Shown here piece after piece: positions 52,836 to 60,627 of a stretch of DNA of 64,000 bases (position 1 is the first letter of the stretch; every line of letters starts with the position of its first letter). The DNA comes from Anaerolineae bacterium (GTDB taxonomy: Bacteria > Chloroflexota > Anaerolineae > Aggregatilineales > Phototrophicaceae), in NCBI GenBank assembly GCA_022843745.1, contig JALHNB010000012.1, positions 62,001 to 126,000 of the forward strand, read 5' to 3'. The notes under the pieces were generated by a model, which worked only from the letters and a program-made list of their open reading frames with translations, did not search any database and had not been told where the DNA came from. Both the position numbers and the translations under genes were made by a program.

Positions 52836-53312
52836 ATGAAAGCTTGTGGATACTGTGGAGAAGATAACCGAGAAGGTTCGCTGGTTTGCCGATCTTGCGG
52901 GAAATTATTGCGCCAAACGCTGTCAGTCATCCATGTCCTCCATGAAATCAAGAATAAGCCGCAGCTTCCGCCTCCCCCTACCCGGCCAGAACTGACGCTG
53001 ATGATACTCATCAGCCAGGGTGTGAAACCTCTCACCCTTCCCTATGGAGAGCGTGTGACATTGGGCAGGTTTGACCCTGAAAGCCAACTCAATCATATTG
53101 ATTTAGACCTTTTTGATGCCCTAAAGTCGGGTGTTTCGCGTATCCATGCTGCGATTGAATACATGCCAGAAGGACCCACTCTGACGGATTTGAAAAGTAC
53201 GAATGGGACTTATTTCAATGGAGAGCGACTGGAGACACACGAAACGCAGATATTACGTTATGGCGATGAAGTCCGCTTGGGTAAATTAGTGATGTATATT
53301 TATACACAATAA
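52836..53312 (+). CDS. Zinc-ribbon and FHA-domain protein
   Basis: The 158-residue protein begins with a zinc ribbon (C4-x2-C7 ... C18-x2-C21), then an FHA domain at about 65-155: V-T-L-G-R-F, S-R-I-H-A-A-I and L-K-S-T-N-G-T-Y-F-N-G. FHA binds phosphothreonine, so it should read the output of a Ser/Thr kinase; none is in the window. GAGG lies nine bases before the ATG. Confidence 0.88.
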   Translation: MKACGYCGEDNREGSLVCRSCGKLLRQTLSVIHVLHEIKNKPQLPPPPTRPELTLMILISQGVKPLTLPYGERVTLGRFDPESQLNHIDLDLFDALKSGVSRIHAAIEYMPEGPTLTDLKSTNGTYFNGERLETHETQILRYGDEVRLGKLVMYIYTQ

Positions 53313-53413
53313 TGCTTACTGACTTATCCAACAGCGGGCGATAATAACTTGCATGTCTCACACGATTAACGCTCACTCACAATTGGGTAGAGAATTAGCC
53401 AGGAGTAAGGCCG

Positions 53414-53920
53414 ATAGCGATCCAAATTGTTCACGCGCAAACCGACGATCATATCCAGCAGTTACGTGCGCTTCTCAATGAGTACCTGGATTTCAACCGC
53501 CAGATTCTCGTTGATGAAACCGACCTCGCCAACATCTCTACTTTTCGCAGCGTGATCGCAGAGATGGCTGAACTGCCCGGCATTTTCGCGCCGCCGCGAG
53601 GACGTTTTCTTATAGCACTGGATGATAACCGCGTCGTCGGCTGCGCAGCGCTCAAACCAGTCAGCGAAAGCGTTGCAGAACTCAAGCGCATGTACGTCAG
53701 GCCAGAATATCGAGGGCAGAAAATCGGCTGGCATTTAGCCACTGCCCTGCTTGATGCCGCGCGGGAGAGTGGCTATACACGCCTGACTTTGGACAGCTAC
53801 CGCAGCCTCACCAAATCCCATGCCCTCTATCAGAGTCTAGGCTTCAGCATCATTCCGCCGCCCGATGATATTCCTGAATGGGCAAAAGAAAACATGATTT
53901 TCATGGCGCTCAATCTGTAA
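53414..53920 (+). CDS. GNAT acetyltransferase, apparently starting at ATA
   Basis: The frame is open from 53399 and the protein from 53414 is 168 residues: A-I-Q-I-V-H-A-Q-T-D-D-H, then the GNAT core with M-Y-V-R-P-E-Y-R-G-Q-K-I-G (acetyl-CoA loop) and L-Y-Q-S-L-G-F. The N-terminal helix is normal for the family, yet the only codon in position is ATA, eight bases after a perfect AGGAG. The first ordinary start, GTG 53552, would remove the first strand and helix. Either ATA is used or an ATG was mutated. Confidence 0.7.
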   Translation: MAIQIVHAQTDDHIQQLRALLNEYLDFNRQILVDETDLANISTFRSVIAEMAELPGIFAPPRGRFLIALDDNRVVGCAALKPVSESVAELKRMYVRPEYRGQKIGWHLATALLDAARESGYTRLTLDSYRSLTKSHALYQSLGFSIIPPPDDIPEWAKENMIFMALNL

Positions 53921-54020
53921 AACATATAGTCTACGCTTCTGGATTTGCAACGTGCGTCTAATCGGCTATAACTAAGCGGAAATCCTGCTTTGAACCCCAC
54001 TATATAGAGAGCAATTATTG

Positions 54021-54803
54021 ATGAATGCCTATCTTGAAAATCTTTTTGGCCTGAGTGGTCTCGTCGCCGTCGTGACAGGCGCGGCTTCCGGGATTGGCCT
54101 GGGAATTGCCGAAGGTTACGCCAGAGCTGGCGCACAGGTTGCCCTGCTCGATGTTAACGCCGAGCGATTGGAAGAAGCGGTCTTGCAAATCCGCGCCGAG
54201 GGCTACGATGCAGCGCCTTTCGTCTGTGATATTTCCAAAGCGGAGGATGTCCGTTCCACGATAGCGGCGGTCATCGAACGATTCGGCAAAATCGACATCC
54301 TGGTCAACAATGCGGGTATCGGGATGCGTTCCCCCGCCGAGTCGATGACCGATGAGCAGTGGCTGACAGTGCTGAGTATAAATCTCACAGGCGCATTTTT
54401 TATGTGTCGCGAGGTCGGCAGCCACATGATCGCCCGCCAGATTCAGGGTCGAGTGATTAATATGGCTTCCATCACGGCGGTTGTCGGTGTCGAAACCGGA
54501 AACGCCAACTACGCGGCAACCAAAGGCGGCATCGTCGCTATGACACGCTCGCTTGCGCTGGAATGGGCAAAACATGGCATTCTCGTCAACGCCATCGCGC
54601 CCAGCCACACGCGCACCCCGTTGATCGAAGCCCTGATGGAACGCCAACCCGAAACGCGGCGTTATTTTGAGAATAATATCCCCCTGGGGCGGCTGGGCGA
54701 AGTTCAGGACATCGTAGGCGCTGCCATATTCCTGGCATCAAGCGCTTCCGCTTTTGTCACCGGGCAGCTTTTACTTGTGGATGGTGGACATACTGCACGT
54801 TGA
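54021..54803 (+). CDS. Short-chain dehydrogenase/reductase (SDR)
   Basis: The 260-residue classical SDR has T19-G-A-A-S-G-I-G26 (cofactor loop), N-N-A-G at 96-99, and the catalytic S150, Y164, K168 (Y-A-A-T-K). After strand 2, D44 (L-L-D-V-N) suggests NAD(H) over NADP(H). It ends with the usual V-T-G-Q-L-L-L-V-D-G-G. It is FabG-like in form, but the substrate is unknown. ATG 54021 is used; TTG 54018 is adjacent. Confidence 0.88.
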   Translation: MNAYLENLFGLSGLVAVVTGAASGIGLGIAEGYARAGAQVALLDVNAERLEEAVLQIRAEGYDAAPFVCDISKAEDVRSTIAAVIERFGKIDILVNNAGIGMRSPAESMTDEQWLTVLSINLTGAFFMCREVGSHMIARQIQGRVINMASITAVVGVETGNANYAATKGGIVAMTRSLALEWAKHGILVNAIAPSHTRTPLIEALMERQPETRRYFENNIPLGRLGEVQDIVGAAIFLASSASAFVTGQLLLVDGGHTAR

Positions 54804-55096
54804 TGTCGATATAGGCTGCCCGCACAGCGCAACCTCAGCCTGATTTTTCTATAAAACCCTCCATATATCGCGTTTTTGATGCTCATCTGGCGCATAGGTC
54901 AACTCACCTATGCGCTTTATCTATCTGGCCTATCTATCGCCTGACTCTGCATCCAAATCAATCCAACCTGATCTGTTTCCGCATATAGGTTTAATACAAC
55001 AGCAAGAGACTTCTCCTGAAGCACTGAAGATTTCTCAAACTGTAAAAGTTAAGCTGCTGGGATTGGCTCGGCGGCAATGAATCAGGAGATATTAAG

Positions 55097-56119
55097 ATGA
55101 AGTCCGTTTCAAGACGTAATTTTCTCAAGGGCAGCGCTATTGCTGCTGGGACAGCCGGCTTAGTCGGTTTCCCCCAACTGTTCGGCTTCAGCCAGGTTTT
55201 CGCCCAGGGCGAAGGCGATGATCCACAGACCATCCTCAATCTGGCCGCAACCGCTGAAACATTCGCCTGCGTCCACTATTATACCGCCATCAATTCAGCG
55301 GAAGCACTGGAACTGACCGAAGAAGAAGTCAATTGGCTGAAAGCATTCCTGGACTCCGAGCTTCAGCATAAGCTGTTTCTGGAAGCCAATGGTGCAGAGG
55401 CACTGGCAACCGAGTTCTATGTCCCCGGAAACCTGTTCTCAGATCGTGCCACATTCATCGCCACTTCGAACGCCGCTGAAAACTGGTTCGTAGCGGCCTA
55501 TCTGGCAGCGACCCGCCGCTTTGCCGAACTGGGTGAACCCCTCCTGGCAGCGACAAGTGCGCAGGTGATGGGTGTCGAAGCTGAACATCAGACACTTCTG
55601 CGTTTGATGGGTGGTCTGCAACCGTCGTTCCAAGTCTTGAAAGAGCCACTCTTCTGGAACACGTCAGAGGTTGTACCCCTGTTCCAGCCCTTCCTTGATG
55701 GTAGTGGTGAAGGCTTCGTTGGTCCGGCGGCATTCCCCGGCGCAGATGAAATCGCGACTCTGGTCGGCGATATGGGCGTAACCCCTGTCACACCGTTTAT
55801 TCAGTTGAACGGCGCAGGTACGCTCGGCATGGATAACAGCACTGGCGCAGCGGTGATGATTGCTGGCGCTGAGGCGACTGAAGCCGCTTCTTCGACAGGT
55901 GCATGTACCGTCAGTGGCGATAATGCCAATGTTCGCAGTATGCCGGATATCAACGCGGAAGTCGCTGGCAGCCTGACGATGGAATCACAGGCGGCTGTTA
56001 TCGGCCAGACCAATGACGCAGACGGTTTCGTGTGGTATCAGATCGACATGGGCTGGGTTCGCTCGGACGCAGTAACTGTCGCAGGTGATTGCACCGCCGT
56101 CCCAATGGTAACAATGTAA
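55097..56119 (+). CDS. Tat-exported ferritin-like protein with C-terminal SH3 domain
   Basis: The 340-residue protein starts with a twin-arginine signal (S-R-R-N-F-L-K, then a mild hydrophobic stretch ending A-Q-G). Residues about 45-190 form a ferritin-like four-helix bundle with E/H-rich helices (T-A-E-T-F, S-E-L-Q-H, G-V-E-A-E-H-Q), which usually bind two metal ions. A bacterial SH3 follows at about 275-335 (N-V-R-S-M-P-D-I-N). Folding with metals before export would explain Tat use. The Tat machinery genes start 133 bp downstream. AGGAG lies eight bases before ATG. Confidence 0.85.
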   Translation: MKSVSRRNFLKGSAIAAGTAGLVGFPQLFGFSQVFAQGEGDDPQTILNLAATAETFACVHYYTAINSAEALELTEEEVNWLKAFLDSELQHKLFLEANGAEALATEFYVPGNLFSDRATFIATSNAAENWFVAAYLAATRRFAELGEPLLAATSAQVMGVEAEHQTLLRLMGGLQPSFQVLKEPLFWNTSEVVPLFQPFLDGSGEGFVGPAAFPGADEIATLVGDMGVTPVTPFIQLNGAGTLGMDNSTGAAVMIAGAEATEAASSTGACTVSGDNANVRSMPDINAEVAGSLTMESQAAVIGQTNDADGFVWYQIDMGWVRSDAVTVAGDCTAVPMVTM

Positions 56120-56160
56120 GAAGGTTGAGCCAGGCCCATAAACGAGCCTGAAACAACCTC
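56118..56160 (+). other. Hairpin after the ferritin-like gene
   Basis: AGGTTG and CAACCT, then CAGGC and GCCTG, form a two-part stem around CCATAAACGA. It has no T run, so it may stabilise or attenuate the transcript before tatA instead of ending it. Confidence 0.35.
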
Positions 56161-56251
56161 AGCGAGGAAGCGCGGCCTGTTCGTTTGACGGCGGCAGGCC
56201 GTACCTCTATCAAGCATTATATTTCGAATGTGTATAAGAAGGAATCACATC

Positions 56252-56440
56252 ATGCCTTTCGGCCCAACAGAACTCATTATCATTCTCATTATCGTGCTGC
56301 TCCTCTTCGGCGTGGGGCGCGTGTCCAAAATCGGCGGCGAACTCGGCGGCGCAGTGGCAAACTTCCGCAAAGGCCTGAACGACAGCCAGAAGCCAGAAGT
56401 TCTTGACCCGCTTGATCCTCAACGTAAGGAGATTCTCTAA
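56252..56440 (+). CDS. tatA: Twin-arginine translocase subunit TatA
   Basis: The 62-residue protein has an N-terminal helix with a polar residue (G-P-T-E-L-I-I-I-L-I-I-V-L-L-L-F-G), the F-G-x-G-R hinge, then an amphipathic helix (K-I-G-G-E-L-G-G-A-V-A-N-F-R-K-G). This is the pore-forming subunit of Tat export. ATG 56252 has AAGGA eight bases upstream. It precedes a TatB-like gene and tatC. Confidence 0.88.
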   Translation: MPFGPTELIIILIIVLLLFGVGRVSKIGGELGGAVANFRKGLNDSQKPEVLDPLDPQRKEIL

Positions 56441-56574
56441 TATTTTCGAACGCCCCTTCCCTCTCCGACTCATTAGGATCATAGAGAGGGAAGCAGACCT
56501 CACCCCCTATCTCTCTTGTCGGAGTTGAGCGTAACCGTTCACTCTGGAATACCGATCTACAAAGAAGGTTCATC

Positions 56575-56958
56575 ATGGAAATACTTGGAATTGGAACGGC
56601 GGAATTGATCGCCATTCTGCTCATTATGCTTGTCGTAGTTGGCCCAAAGCGCATGATTCGCTGGGCGTATGTTCTTGGTCAATATGCAGCCAAACTGCGC
56701 GGCATGTGGGCAGAGGTGATGACATCGGTTCAGAAGGAATTTGACGCGGCAGGCATGGACGTAAAACTGCCAAAGGATATTCCGACGCGCCAGGGACTCA
56801 CCAATCAGATGAACAAAGCATTCAGCACGATCACCAAACCGACACAGGATGTCATGAACGAAATTAAAGCCGAAATTGCAAGTGCAGAGACGGTAATTCC
56901 TGTTCCCCGAAATGCTGCCGAGACGATAGCGCCTTTTCCACGGAAAATTGAGGAATAA
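56575..56958 (+). CDS. tatB: TatA/TatB-like subunit
   Basis: The 127-residue protein has the TatA/B N-terminal helix (G-T-A-E-L-I-A-I-L-L-I-M-L-V-V-V-G-P-K-R), a longer amphipathic region and an unstructured tail. The V-V-G-P-K-R hinge and length fit TatB, which recognises twin-arginine signals with TatC. It lies directly before tatC (its stop abuts the tatC start). Assignment to TatB rather than a second TatA is likely but not certain. Confidence 0.75.
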   Translation: MEILGIGTAELIAILLIMLVVVGPKRMIRWAYVLGQYAAKLRGMWAEVMTSVQKEFDAAGMDVKLPKDIPTRQGLTNQMNKAFSTITKPTQDVMNEIKAEIASAETVIPVPRNAAETIAPFPRKIEE

Positions 56959-57720
56959 ATGATGGCTACTCAGGTTAAACCCCCTATCGTAGAAACCGAA
57001 ATGGGCATTTTTGATCACCTTGATGAACTGCGTCGTCGCTTGGTCTTCTCGGCTCTGGCGCTCGTCATCGGCACAATCGGCGGTGTCGTCGTCGCAGCCC
57101 CCGTACTGGAATTTTTGCAGCAGCCTTATGGACGCGCATTCACCGTCCTGGGGCCGACTGGTGGCGTTGTCGCTTATTTTCGGGTGTCATTAGTGGTCGG
57201 TGCGATTTTGGCATTCCCGATCATCACTTACGAAATCCTGATGTTCCTCATGCCAGGTTTGACGCGCAAAGAGAAACGCCTGGTGCTGGTGTCCCTGCCC
57301 GCCGTGACAGGCTTGTTCCTGACAGGCATCGCCTTTGCCTGGTTCGTGTTGATCCCGCCTGCGCTCGGCTTTCTCGAAGGATTTCAGCCGACCCTGTTTA
57401 AGCCGGAATGGACGGCGGATTTATACCTGGGATTTGTCACGTCACTTGTGTTCTGGATGGGTGTGGCTTTCCAAACGCCGCTGATTTTCTTTATCGTAGC
57501 CTTGTTGGGCATGGTCACTGCCGGGACGCTGGTCAGAAATTGGCGCATCGCGATTGTGAGCGCGGCCATCGCTGCTGCGGCGATCACGCCAACCGTCGAT
57601 CCGGTGAACATGATGCTGGTGATGGGGCCTTTGATGGTGCTGTATCTGCTGAGTATCGCACTGGTGATGATTGGTAGGCGCTTGAACCGCCGACAGGAAT
57701 TACTTTCGGAAAACGCCTAA
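56959..57720 (+). CDS. tatC: Twin-arginine translocase subunit TatC
   Basis: The 253-residue membrane protein has six helices and the TatC opening G-I-F-D-H-L-D-E-L-R-R-R-L, plus the conserved E/F-P-I-I-T-Y-E loop region. TatC is the signal-peptide receptor. It abuts the TatB-like gene. ATG 56959 or 56962 may be used. A strong terminator follows. Confidence 0.93.
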   Translation: MMATQVKPPIVETEMGIFDHLDELRRRLVFSALALVIGTIGGVVVAAPVLEFLQQPYGRAFTVLGPTGGVVAYFRVSLVVGAILAFPIITYEILMFLMPGLTRKEKRLVLVSLPAVTGLFLTGIAFAWFVLIPPALGFLEGFQPTLFKPEWTADLYLGFVTSLVFWMGVAFQTPLIFFIVALLGMVTAGTLVRNWRIAIVSAAIAAAAITPTVDPVNMMLVMGPLMVLYLLSIALVMIGRRLNRRQELLSENA

Positions 57721-57721
57721 A

Positions 57722-57751
57722 ATGATCTCCCAATTTTTGGGAGATTTTTAT
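57722..57751 (+). terminator. Rho-independent terminator after tatC
   Basis: GATCTCCCAA and TTGGGAGAT pair around TTT, followed by TTTTTAT. It starts two bases after the tatC stop. Confidence 0.85.
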
Positions 57752-57814
57752 ATGAGCCGGATTCACTATTGATACATTGCTCGCCTCGAAGATGAGTCTT
57801 TCACTTATTCGGGC

Positions 57815-57820
57815 TATAAT
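57815..57820 (+). promoter_or_regulatory. Candidate -10 box for the two-domain glycosyltransferase
   Basis: TATAAT lies 54 bp before the ATG at 57875, after the tatC terminator. No clear -35 box is visible. Confidence 0.3.
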
Positions 57821-57874
57821 ATTTTCTTTAATATGTGAAACCGTGTAAGTGAAACTCTGTATTAGAGGCTTCCA

Positions 57875-60100
57875 ATGAAAGTAGTGATTGTTTCCCCTGA
57901 AATCTTAGGGCCGCACAAAAATGGCGATATAGCTATTTTTGCTACAAATTGGGCGCAAATGCTACGGCAGAACGGCAATGAAGTCGTCATCATTTACACG
58001 GGTGAAACAAACACTTCACAAGAAGATTGGATGTCACAGTACAACGGCTTCGAAGTCATTCACGTCTTAGAAAACGAGCCGGATTACCCCCATTTTAATT
58101 ACGAGTCTTTTGTCCGGCGTTCAGAAGCGGTTACTGCTCAAATACCGAATGACGCGGAAGTTATTTATTTTCAGGATTGGCTGGCGAATGGTTTCCATTT
58201 CCTGCGTCAGCGAAAATTTAACGCGACCTTCAGGCCAGTCTGTGTAACCGTAACCCATAGTTCGCATCAGTGGATACTGGAAGCCAACAAAACATTTCCA
58301 TCGCGCCGCCAGGATTTGGAACTTTCCTACGCGGAACGCTATCAGGTCGAGAACAGCGATTTTATCGCTTCGCCAAGCCAATATATGCTGAACTACCTCC
58401 GCAAAAAGGGTTGGAAGCTGCCAGCGCAGGATAAAATCTATACGCTGGGCTATCCACTGAATAATCCGCAGCACTCAATTTCGGAAAATATACGGGCAGC
58501 CAATCAGTTCAACAGGCTGATCTATTTGGGCCGTCTCGAAACGCGCAAGGGTATTGAGCTTTTTGTCGATGCACTTCGCTATTTAAAGCAGCAAAATCCT
58601 GCTGCCTTTCAATCTGTTAACGAAATAGCTTTACTGGGACAAGTAGGCGTTCATCGCTTTGGAACATCAGAAGAACTCGTAAGAACGATACGAGAATGTC
58701 TTCCTGATGTGAATGTCGTGGATTTCAGCCAGTTTGATACGCATGAAACTCAGTCATATCTGGCTAAAAACGCGGGCAACTCACTGGTGGTCGCTCCCAG
58801 CTTAATGGATAACTTCCCCTATGCGCTAATCGAGGCCTCGCTGATACCAAAATTAAATCTGATCTCCTCCAATGATGGTGGACAAGCTGAAATCCTGGGT
58901 GAGGCCGGACGATTCCAGTTATTCGAACCCTATGTTCGACCTCTGGCTGAAAAGATGCAGGAGAAACTGGCTGAAGGGCCGCGTGGAGACGATCAACTCG
59001 GCCATTATGATTGGCAAAACGCCAACCAGCGCTGGTTAGAATTTCACGATAAAGTGAGTCGCTCGAAAGCAGCAAGTTTCCAGGTCAACATGAGTGTGAC
59101 CAGAACACTATCGGTTGATGTCTGTGTCCCCTATTTCAACCATGCCCAATATTTGCCGTCAGCGCTCAAATCGCTTTCGCGGCAGACCACCGACAATTTT
59201 AATCTGTACGTGATTAATGACGGCTCGACAGACATCAATGCGCAGCAGGTTTTCGAGCAGATGAGCAAGACCTATGCTCACAAATCCAATTGGCATTTCA
59301 TTAATCGTGAGCAAAATAGCGGCCTTAGCGAGACACGAAATTACGCTTCAACGCTTGGAAATGCTGATTATCTGTTGTTTATGGACTCGGACAATATCGC
59401 TACCCCTCAAATGGTGGAGCGTTTCGCTGAGGCGATGCAGATGACGGGTTATGACTGCCTGACCTGTAATGTGTTCTGGTTTCAAGGCAATGACGCGCCT
59501 TACTTTGAACAACAGCCAGACATCCTTGAAAAACCCGTACTCTACTGGCCTCCGTTGGGAAACGCGCTTGAGTTGGGGCTTTTTCAGAACTGCTGGGGAG
59601 ATGCGAACTTTATCATCAAACGTCCTGTTTTCGATGCCATTGGCAAGTTCAGAATTGAAGAGACTCGGGATCGGTATCGTACCGGAGAGGACACGGAAAT
59701 CTTAGCCCGTCTCTCCTTCGCTGGCTATAATATGGATGTTATTCCAGAAGTGCTGTTCTTTTATCGTTATCTGCCCAACAGCATGAATCGCACAGCCAAT
59801 GAATATGAATCAATGACCAGAACGCTGCGGGTTTATGCCGACGAACTCCAGAAAATAGGCCTGCAACATTTAATTCCCTGGGTCTATCAGGTTTATAAAA
59901 ACAGTATCGCGCTGCCACCGGCGCAGATTATCCAGCCCTCCGATCCTCATGAGGCGGAGCGGATACGGCACGAGGTTCGGCTACATTATGAGGATCTTAA
60001 GCAAGACCCTCAGTGGATAGCCGAAAATATCCCCTGGCGTAAGGTCGCGCAAGGTGTGTTCTATAAACTGAGCAAAAAATTGAGCTTGAGACGCGGATAA
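57875..60100 (+). CDS. Two-domain glycosyltransferase: GT4-like plus GT2
   Basis: The 741-residue protein joins two transferases. Residues about 1-385 form a GT-B (GT4-like) unit: N-terminal V-V-I-V-S-P-E, then L-I-Y-L-G-R-L-E-T-R-K-G-I-E and a P-S-L-M-D-N-F-P-Y-A-L-I-E-A donor site. Residues about 405-640 are a GT-A (GT2) unit: D-V-C-V-P-Y-F-N-H, I-N-D-G-S-T-D and metal site F-M-D-S-D-N. The product probably adds two sugars in turn to a glycan or glycolipid. It heads the lipid/glycan genes that follow. AGAGG lies six bases before the ATG. Confidence 0.85.
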   Translation: MKVVIVSPEILGPHKNGDIAIFATNWAQMLRQNGNEVVIIYTGETNTSQEDWMSQYNGFEVIHVLENEPDYPHFNYESFVRRSEAVTAQIPNDAEVIYFQDWLANGFHFLRQRKFNATFRPVCVTVTHSSHQWILEANKTFPSRRQDLELSYAERYQVENSDFIASPSQYMLNYLRKKGWKLPAQDKIYTLGYPLNNPQHSISENIRAANQFNRLIYLGRLETRKGIELFVDALRYLKQQNPAAFQSVNEIALLGQVGVHRFGTSEELVRTIRECLPDVNVVDFSQFDTHETQSYLAKNAGNSLVVAPSLMDNFPYALIEASLIPKLNLISSNDGGQAEILGEAGRFQLFEPYVRPLAEKMQEKLAEGPRGDDQLGHYDWQNANQRWLEFHDKVSRSKAASFQVNMSVTRTLSVDVCVPYFNHAQYLPSALKSLSRQTTDNFNLYVINDGSTDINAQQVFEQMSKTYAHKSNWHFINREQNSGLSETRNYASTLGNADYLLFMDSDNIATPQMVERFAEAMQMTGYDCLTCNVFWFQGNDAPYFEQQPDILEKPVLYWPPLGNALELGLFQNCWGDANFIIKRPVFDAIGKFRIEETRDRYRTGEDTEILARLSFAGYNMDVIPEVLFFYRYLPNSMNRTANEYESMTRTLRVYADELQKIGLQHLIPWVYQVYKNSIALPPAQIIQPSDPHEAERIRHEVRLHYEDLKQDPQWIAENIPWRKVAQGVFYKLSKKLSLRRG

Positions 60101-60164
60101 ATAATCGCGAAGCTTCCAATAGATCTACTGAATACAACCACAGAAAATGTGAGGGGTGTTTTAC

Positions 60165-60193
60165 TGTAGAGGCAGGTCTCAGATCTGCCCTAA
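60165..60193. repeat. Dispersed intergenic hairpin repeat, copy 5
   Basis: GTAGAGGCAGGTCT and AGATCTGCCCTA are inverted around two bases. It is the GGCAGG variant, like copy 1 at 1131. It lies between convergent genes. Confidence 0.5.
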
Positions 60194-60233
60194 AACCCAA
60201 GAAACCAACGTAGTTGTACTTAGGTTAGTGAGG

Positions 60234-60497
60234 TCAACCACGTGAGCCAGCTTCGAGCCTTTTGATGAACGCTTCAATCGTCGATAAGTTCTCGAAATTT
60301 TTGAGGGTGATTTCATCTTCGTTGATTTCAACACTATAGCGTTCTTCGATGAAAACGACGAGATTATAAAGCTCCAGCGAGTCAAAATAGCCGCTGTCCA
60401 GCAGAGGCGTTTTCGCTTCGAGGATGATGTCGGGACGGGTCTTGTTCAATTGGTTTTGCAGGAACGCTTGTATTTCCTGGAATATGGGTGTGGTCAT
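60234..60497 (-). CDS. Acyl carrier protein
   Basis: The 87-residue acidic helical protein has L-L-D-S-G-Y-F-D39-S40-L-E-L; S40 should carry the phosphopantetheine arm. The G-Y-F-D-S-L-E context is typical of stand-alone ACPs of specialised lipid or peptide pathways rather than FabD-type ACP (DSLD). It is divergent from the fatty acyl-AMP ligase 130 bp away, the classic donor of an acyl group to such an ACP. I start at ATG 60497; no ribosome binding site is clear, and a TTG further up is possible. Confidence 0.85.
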   Translation of the reverse strand: MTTPIFQEIQAFLQNQLNKTRPDIILEAKTPLLDSGYFDSLELYNLVVFIEERYSVEINEDEITLKNFENLSTIEAFIKRLEAGSRG

Positions 60498-60535
60498 GGC
60501 TATCGAGTTCGATGAATGATCTAAAATAATACTCA

Positions 60536-60541
60536 ATTATA
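60536..60541 (-). promoter_or_regulatory. Candidate -10 box for the acyl carrier protein gene
   Basis: TATAAT reads on the minus strand 39 bp before the ATG at 60497. The region between the divergent genes is AT-rich. Confidence 0.3.
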
Positions 60542-60627
60542 CGCGACTTCGCATAACAAAAAGCGATAAACGTCAAAATTCAGACGACAAGATTCAGAAT
60601 TCCTGTTCAGCCAGAGAATGATAGCCA

